Of a stretch of DNA of 64,000 nucleotides, positions 62,945-64,000 are shown piece by piece; the first letter of the stretch is position 1; each line of letters opens with the position of its first letter. Below the pieces are notes generated by a model. The model was not told the DNA's origin. It saw nothing but the letters and a program-made list of their open reading frames with translations, and searched no databases. Where the stretch lies: contig JAHBUE010000002.1 of assembly GCA_019638235.1 (NCBI GenBank), positions 372,001-436,000 on the forward strand, in the 5' to 3' direction. This stretch comes from Cyclobacteriaceae bacterium (GTDB taxonomy: Bacteria > Bacteroidota > Bacteroidia > Cytophagales > Cyclobacteriaceae). The position numbers were made by a program, and so were the translations under genes.

Positions 62945-63529
62945 ATGGCTAAACAGCCCGTGGAACAGGACGCTAAAACAAGAATCGCTGACGAGGAAAA
63001 GGTACTGATTATCCGATCAAAGGATGATCCTACGGCCTTCAAACCCCTGTATGAAAAGTACTATAAACCTATTTTTCTGTTCGTCCTGCACCGCATTGGC
63101 GATAAGGAAATCGCGGCTGACATTACATCACAGGTATTTTTAAAGGCCTTAGTGAACATAGGCAGTTACAGTTTCAGGGGGTTACCGTTTTCCGCCTGGC
63201 TATACCGGATTGCCATTAACGAGTGCAATGATTTTTTCAGGAAAAGTAAGCGGTCAAGAATAGTGATTCTGGAAGATTACATGGCGGATTTTCTTTACGA
63301 AGAAATGTTTGCACATGACAGACTGGAAGACCTCAAACAAAAACTACCTGAAATACTGAAAAAATTGAAGTACGAAGAATTGCAACTGATTGAACTGAGA
63401 TTTATGGAGAGTCGACCATTTAAAGAAGTAGCTGACATTTTAGGCATTACAGAAAACTATGCCAAAGTAAGAACATACCGAATACTTGAAAAAATGAAAA
63501 CATTATTCACCAATCATGCAAAACATTAA
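62945..63529 (+). CDS. ECF-type sigma-70 factor
   Basis: 194-residue RNA polymerase sigma factor with regions 2 and 4 only. Region 2 includes FKPLYEKYYKPIFLFVLHRI and SFSAWLYRI-like PFSAWLYRIAINECND; region 4 includes LIELRFMESRPFKEVADIL and ENYAKVRTYRILEKM. The next gene, 10 nt downstream, encodes a membrane protein with a short cytoplasmic N-terminus, which is the usual place of an anti-sigma factor. Stimulus unknown. Confidence 0.9.
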   Translation: MAKQPVEQDAKTRIADEEKVLIIRSKDDPTAFKPLYEKYYKPIFLFVLHRIGDKEIAADITSQVFLKALVNIGSYSFRGLPFSAWLYRIAINECNDFFRKSKRSRIVILEDYMADFLYEEMFAHDRLEDLKQKLPEILKKLKYEELQLIELRFMESRPFKEVADILGITENYAKVRTYRILEKMKTLFTNHAKH

Positions 63530-63539
63530 GATTACCATA

Positions 63540-64000
63540 ATGAAAAAAAAACCAGAAGTATCCGACAGCGAGATTCTGCATTTCATGGATTTCGATACGT
63601 TGCTTCGCGAACATGCTAACGTAGTTCAGGCAAACCGAAATAAGACGTTGATTAAAAAGAGTTTGCTGACGGTTGGAGGGATTGTATTGATTGCATTACT
63701 CTGGTATTCCGCTTCGGACAACCCGACACCGGAATTGGAACCCAGTGAATTGCAGCAAGCAACTTCGCAAGATGCTCCTGAGCCTTCTGCACCGGTTGAA
63801 TATGAGCCGGTTCCATTAAGTGATGACGGGAAATCCGTAGAACAACAAGAAAACAATTCAAAACAAAGTAAACCTGCCGCAAAATTACAAACCGAAATAC
63901 AGGAAGAAGAAGAAAAAACATCAGTACAACCTGAACCTGTCTATCAACAGGCATCACCGGTTAACGGATACGGAGCGCTTTATCAATACTTCAGCACGGC
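63540..64000 (+). CDS. Membrane protein after sigma factor, partial
   Basis: Starts at ATG 63540 and runs off the window end, with at least 153 residues. A soluble N-terminus (DSEILHFMDFDTLLREHANV) is followed by one membrane helix (LLTVGGIVLIALLWYSA, about 43-60) and an acidic, proline-rich external stretch (PEPSAPVEYEPVPL and EEEEKTSVQPEP). The layout suits an anti-sigma factor or a TonB-like spacer protein acting with the sigma factor upstream. No conserved anti-sigma zinc motif is visible. Confidence 0.7.
   Translation, partial: MKKKPEVSDSEILHFMDFDTLLREHANVVQANRNKTLIKKSLLTVGGIVLIALLWYSASDNPTPELEPSELQQATSQDAPEPSAPVEYEPVPLSDDGKSVEQQENNSKQSKPAAKLQTEIQEEEEKTSVQPEPVYQQASPVNGYGALYQYFST

Overview
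The window reads as a chromosomal segment of a Bacteroidota bacterium, most likely an aerobic member of the order Cytophagales. The reasons are the type A type IX secretion (T9SS) C-terminal domains, promoter boxes of the TAnnTTTG kind, the gene order bamD / omega-like rpoZ / coaBC / DUF4835 / recN, and a complete alternative complex III plus caa3/aa3-type oxidase locus of the Cytophaga-Flavobacterium layout. This placement is inference from gene content; no 16S gene is present.

Layout. 1-8.8 kb: housekeeping block with tilS facing an OstA/LptA-like gene, a T9SS cargo protein, and the bamD-rpoZ-coaBC-DUF4835-recN run. 8.8-16.9 kb: an accessory lipoprotein, TIGR02757, Na/Pi symporter, an FdhF/YdeP molybdoenzyme, a serine hydrolase, fdhD and a decayed IS200-like (RAYT-type) transposase. 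16.9-25.8 kb: fhs, trmN6, YceI, a MarR regulator whose stop codon lies inside a 13-unit heptamer repeat, M3 and M1 peptidases, an SMP-30 family lipoprotein and a small membrane protein. 25.9-30.4 kb: accessory island with a small membrane protein, a beta-barrel protein, a frameshifted T9SS surface protein and a subclass B1 metallo-beta-lactamase, with attC-like palindromes between them. 30.4-50.9 kb: one long minus-strand respiratory block (actABCDEF, cox subunits II and I, ctaA, ctaB, two subunit III genes, subunit IV, a degenerate SCO-like protein, DUF420, DUF983) ending in a 1216-residue membrane histidine kinase. 51-64 kb: tRNA-Cys, rpsA, TolC plus an ABC ATPase, an OmpA-like protein, an M24 peptidase, several periplasmic proteins, two microproteins, and an ECF sigma factor with its downstream membrane gene cut by the window end.

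How it works together. The act/cox block would carry electrons from menaquinol through ActABCDEF to cytochrome c and then to a heme-copper oxidase. ctaA and ctaB make its heme A, and the SCO/DUF420/DUF983-type proteins probably help assembly. FdhF-like protein, FdhD and Fhs suggest handling of formate and C1 units.

The most interesting signal is a set of AT-rich single-gene accessory units (about 8.84-9.42, 25.97-26.61, 29.41-30.33 and 56.85-57.6 kb). Two share a nearly identical promoter-leader module. Three are bounded by imperfect palindromes that begin with a GCRYAAC-like box and/or end with ACGTTA, like integron attC sites. No integrase is seen in the window. One of these units carries the metallo-beta-lactamase with all six zinc ligands intact.
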